In this document: positions 5,760 through 8,336 of the stretch, one piece after another
Layout of the letters: each line of letters begins with the position of its first letter
Position numbering within the stretch: position 1 is the stretch's first letter
Assembly: GCA_905371865.1 (NCBI GenBank)
Contig: CAJPNA010000058.1
Location: 1-8,336 of the forward strand
Source: an uncultured Carnobacterium sp.
GTDB taxonomy: Bacteria; Bacillota; Bacilli; Lactobacillales; Aerococcaceae
Reading direction: 5' to 3'
DNA length: 8,336 nucleotides
The notes under the pieces: model-generated
What the model was told of the DNA's origin: nothing
Databases searched by the model: none
What the model saw: the letters and a program-made list of their open reading frames with translations, nothing else
Translations under genes and position numbers: made by a program

Positions 5760-7759
5760 TATCTATATTGAGGTCGAGCATATCCAACAATATAATTTTC
5801 AGTTAATTTATGAGATTTCCGAAGAACTTTTGATTCATCTGAATCTTTTTCGTAACTTGTATTTCCTTCAATTGTTATAATCTTATCATCTTCTACTTTC
5901 TCTATAATCGCGATATGATCAGCTATTCCATCGACGTTCCAATCAAACGTTACAATATCGCCTGGTTGAGGTGTAGCTTTTCCGATCCATATTCCTCTTT
6001 GTTTTAATAATCTAATATGATATGGAACATAAGCTTCTTTACCAATTAAATCGATAATACCAGTCATTTGAAACATAGATGAAACAAATATATCACACCA
6101 ATCATCCCAAGTGTGAACACGATATCCACTATAACTTCTAGGGCCAGAATTATATTGATTAACCATATACTGATGACGATCATCAAATTGCTCTACACCA
6201 ATATAACCTCGAGCTAACTCTAACAATAATTCTTTTTGATTTCCCACTGTACTTGGGTCAGGAATCCATACTCCATTTAAATCAACATAGTATTTATAAT
6301 TGTCAACCCATTGATTTATAGCCATTTTCCCATCAGCTAACAAATAATAATGATCAATCCATTTACTTTTTATAGGAATACCATTAAAAAAATATTGCCA
6401 ATCTCCAGCATCGTTCTTAATCCATCCTTCTTTACCTTTTGCTGCTTCTGGAATCCAACGGCCACTTTCATCAACATAGTATTTATCATTATCAATCCAT
6501 TGGTTAACAAGCATTTCACCAGTTTCGCCAAGATAATAATCACCACGCCAAGCGTTTTTTACCCTTTTTTCAACAGGTTCGTAAAAATACCATTTCCCAT
6601 TTTCTTGAACCCAATCTTTTTTCAACTTTCTTTCTTGAATCCACTTACCATTTTCACCAACGAAATAATGGTAATTCTCCACCCATTTATTGATTGCCAT
6701 CTTTCCGTCAGATTCTAGATAATAGTCTCCCCTCCATACATTCGTAACAGGTCTGCTATTCTCGTAGTAATACCAAATTCCATCTAACTGTACCCAGTAT
6801 TCCTTTATTTTTCCTGGAACCCACTTACCTGATTCGTCTACAAAATAATTATTATGATCAACCCATTGATTTTTTGCCATTTTTCCATCAGTTAAGACAT
6901 AATAATGATCAATCCATTTAGAAAACGCTTTTTGCTCATTTTTTTCGTAAAAATACCATTGATTATCTTCATATAACCATCCTTGTTTTTTTACATGATT
7001 TCTATCCCATTTTCCAAATGAATCGACGTAGTAATTCCCGTTATCTACCCATTTAGAAGTAGCCATTGATCCATCTTCTTGAAGATAGTAATCTCCTCTC
7101 CAAGCATTCTTTACAGGTTTTCCGTTTTCATAATAAAAGAAAGTTGCATCCAATTTTACCCAATATTCTTTTATCTTTCCAGGAACCCACACCCCCATAC
7201 TATCTACATAGTAATTAAAATCATCTACCCATTTATCCTCAGCCATTTTACCGTCATCTAAAACATAATGATGGTCAATCCATTTATTACGAGCTATTTC
7301 TTCTCCATTTTCGTAAAAATACCAATATCCATTTTCTTTATTCCAACCAGATTTTTGTTTTTTACCCGGTACCCAGAGTCCAGATGAATCAACGTAATAG
7401 TTATGATTATCTACCCATTTATTTTTGGCCATTTTTCCATCTGATTCTAAATAATAATTATCTTTCCAACTTGAAGTTAATAATTCGTTATTTTCGGTAT
7501 AAAAATACCATGAACCATCACTTTCTAAAAACCACCCTGATTTTTTTAAAGTAACTGATTCTTTATCATGAGGAAGTTGTGTAGTTTCTTTTTGAGCGGA
7601 TTCGCCTACTGCTTCTTTGTTTACTGGAACAGTTTCATTTTTTTCTAAAACTGATGTCGAATATTTGTTATTTGTTGTTATATCTGTATTTTGAGCCAAA
7701 ACTGCATTTTCACTGAATAATAATCCTAAAAATAATATTAATATTCTTTTAAAATTCAT
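5759..7759 (-). CDS. Secreted cell-wall-binding CHAP-domain peptidoglycan hydrolase
   Basis: This is a 666-residue secreted protein. Residues 1-22 form a signal peptide (basic NFKR, hydrophobic ILILFLGLLF, likely cleavage after AVLA). A Thr/Glu/Lys-rich linker follows to about residue 73. Residues 75-509 are seven tandem modules of 61-63 residues, each made of three aromatic repeats of the types WYFYENG, YYLESDGKMA-NKWVD and YYVDSSGKWVPG. These resemble choline/glucan-binding cell-wall repeats and should hold the enzyme on the cell surface, although the ligand is unknown. The C-terminal CHAP domain (about 511-666) has candidate catalytic Cys555 in WDDWCDIFVS and His615 in DHIAII, with IEGN (630-633) supplying a likely third polar residue. 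CHAP enzymes cut peptidoglycan as amidases or endopeptidases, and which bond is cut here is not visible. The ATG at 7759 follows AGAAGG by seven bases, 14 bases after the YitT-family gene, so the two are probably co-transcribed. It has no LPXTG anchor; attachment would be through the repeats. Confidence 0.9.
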   Translation of the reverse strand: MNFKRILILFLGLLFSENAVLAQNTDITTNNKYSTSVLEKNETVPVNKEAVGESAQKETTQLPHDKESVTLKKSGWFLESDGSWYFYTENNELLTSSWKDNYYLESDGKMAKNKWVDNHNYYVDSSGLWVPGKKQKSGWNKENGYWYFYENGEEIARNKWIDHHYVLDDGKMAEDKWVDDFNYYVDSMGVWVPGKIKEYWVKLDATFFYYENGKPVKNAWRGDYYLQEDGSMATSKWVDNGNYYVDSFGKWDRNHVKKQGWLYEDNQWYFYEKNEQKAFSKWIDHYYVLTDGKMAKNQWVDHNNYFVDESGKWVPGKIKEYWVQLDGIWYYYENSRPVTNVWRGDYYLESDGKMAINKWVENYHYFVGENGKWIQERKLKKDWVQENGKWYFYEPVEKRVKNAWRGDYYLGETGEMLVNQWIDNDKYYVDESGRWIPEAAKGKEGWIKNDAGDWQYFFNGIPIKSKWIDHYYLLADGKMAINQWVDNYKYYVDLNGVWIPDPSTVGNQKELLLELARGYIGVEQFDDRHQYMVNQYNSGPRSYSGYRVHTWDDWCDIFVSSMFQMTGIIDLIGKEAYVPYHIRLLKQRGIWIGKATPQPGDIVTFDWNVDGIADHIAIIEKVEDDKIITIEGNTSYEKDSDESKVLRKSHKLTENYIVGYARPQYR
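6233..7537 (-). repeat. Seven tandem ~183-bp wall-binding modules inside the CHAP gene
   Basis: Modules begin near residues 75, 138, 199, 260, 321, 382 and 445. The middle ones are exactly 61 residues (183 bases) apart; the first and sixth are 63. The mid-module motif alternates: KDNYYL, IDHHYVL, RGDYYL, IDHYYVL, RGDYYL, RGDYYL, IDHYYLL. Modules 2+3 (about 6983-7348) and 4+5 (about 6617-6982) look like a duplicated 122-residue pair sharing the junction PGKIKEYWV. By hand count module 2 matches module 4 at about 39 of 61 positions, and module 3 matches module 5 at about 33 of 61. Confidence 0.88.
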
Positions 7760-7773
7760 AATTCAACCTTCTT

Positions 7774-8336
7774 CTAATGTATTAATTTATTTCCACTATC
7801 ATCAAAATAGAATGTAAAACCTTCACCTATAACTTGATTTACGTCAGAAATGATAACAAATGCTTCAGAGTCAATTTCATGAATAATTCTTTGAATCGGC
7901 ATTAACTGTTGACGATTGATTACAACATATAAAACCTGTCTTTGCTGTTTTGAATAGAAACCATGTCCATTTAAAACCGTAATTCCTCTATCCAATTCTT
8001 TTTGAATTTTTCTTCCAATGCTTTCGAATTGGTCAGAAATAATAATAATCGCTTTTCTTGGGTTAAAGCCTTCTAAAACAAAATTGATTACTTTACTTGC
8101 AATAAATAGCATCATTAATGTTAAAACTGCCTTTTCAAGACCTATTACTAATGCCAGAGGAGTAACAATAAAAAAATCAATAATAAGTAAGGATGAAGAA
8201 ACATTCCAACCTAAATATTTATTCATCATCATTGCAATAATATCAGTACCAGCTGTTGTCCCTTTCCCTAAAATTACGAGTCCAAGCGATACACCAAAAA
8301 ATACTCCTGCAGCAATTCCTGCAACAACTAAATTTT
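7774..8336 (-). CDS. YitT family membrane protein, C-terminal part (start outside window)
   Basis: The open frame runs to the right edge without a stop, so the gene begins beyond 8336; 186 C-terminal residues are present. The visible part opens with a hydrophobic segment, AGIAAGVFFGVSLGLVIL, then GKGTTAGTDIIAMMMNK. That is the G.TGGTDIIA-type motif of YitT/DUF161 integral membrane proteins. Further hydrophobic segments follow (SSSLLIIDFFIVTPLALVIG and AVLTLMMLFIASKVINFVLE). After NPRKAIIII comes the cytoplasmic C-terminal DUF2179 domain, with ITVLNGHGFYSKQQRQVLYV (residues 118-137 of the visible part), typical of this family. The methionines at 8232 are internal, not a start. YitT-family function is not established; a transport role is often proposed. 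The TAG stop lies 14 bases before the CHAP gene. Confidence 0.88.
   Translation of the reverse strand, partial: NLVVAGIAAGVFFGVSLGLVILGKGTTAGTDIIAMMMNKYLGWNVSSSLLIIDFFIVTPLALVIGLEKAVLTLMMLFIASKVINFVLEGFNPRKAIIIISDQFESIGRKIQKELDRGITVLNGHGFYSKQQRQVLYVVINRQQLMPIQRIIHEIDSEAFVIISDVNQVIGEGFTFYFDDSGNKLIH

Noticed and set aside
6350..7261. Plus-strand open frames opposite the CHAP gene repeats
   Set aside because: They are Phe/Ile/Pro-rich mirror translations of the aromatic repeats and recur with the repeat period.
6233..7537. CRISPR array or non-coding satellite suggested by the regular repeats
   Set aside because: The period of about 183 bases lies within one continuous reading frame, the repeats diverge at DNA level, and they encode recognisable wall-binding modules.

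Overview
The window is AT-rich DNA from a low-GC Gram-positive bacterium. The clpB N-terminus, a CtsR-type heat-shock operator, a mannose-family PTS operon ending in a DUF956 (ManO) gene, and strong AGGAGG ribosome binding sites all fit the order Lactobacillales. The family (Carnobacteriaceae, Enterococcaceae or a relative) is a guess that these genes cannot settle. It looks like ordinary chromosome: no insertion sequences, CRISPR arrays, tRNA or rRNA genes, or phage genes are visible.

Layout from left to right. (1) Positions 1-141 hold the first 47 codons of clpB on the minus strand. Upstream of it lie a sigma-A promoter and a perfect CtsR direct repeat, with a second degenerate CtsR-like box on the opposite strand across the -35. 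(2) Positions 281-1393, minus strand, encode a 370-residue protein of unknown function whose motifs resemble a degenerate formylglycine-generating-enzyme (FGE/SUMF1) fold. It ends in its own terminator. (3) Divergent from it, 1494-2435 encodes a diacylglycerol/lipid kinase on the plus strand. A bidirectional terminator separates it from the convergent PTS operon. (4) Positions 2467-5619, minus strand, are a compact mannose-family PTS operon, transcribed manL (EIIAB), manM (EIIC), manN (EIID), manO (DUF956). (5) Positions 5759-7759, minus strand, encode a secreted cell-wall hydrolase with seven tandem aromatic wall-binding modules and a C-terminal CHAP domain. (6) Positions 7774-8336, minus strand, are the C-terminal 186 codons of a YitT-family membrane protein, 14 bases upstream of the hydrolase gene and probably co-transcribed with it.

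How the genes work together. The four PTS genes form one unit: ManL receives phosphate from HPr and passes it to sugar crossing the membrane through ManM/ManN, and ManO is a small conserved accessory. The other genes look like independent housekeeping or surface functions. The least explained items are the FGE-like protein, the higher-order repeat structure of the CHAP hydrolase (including three RGD tripeptides), and the composite CtsR-like site at clpB. I see no convincing new multi-gene system.
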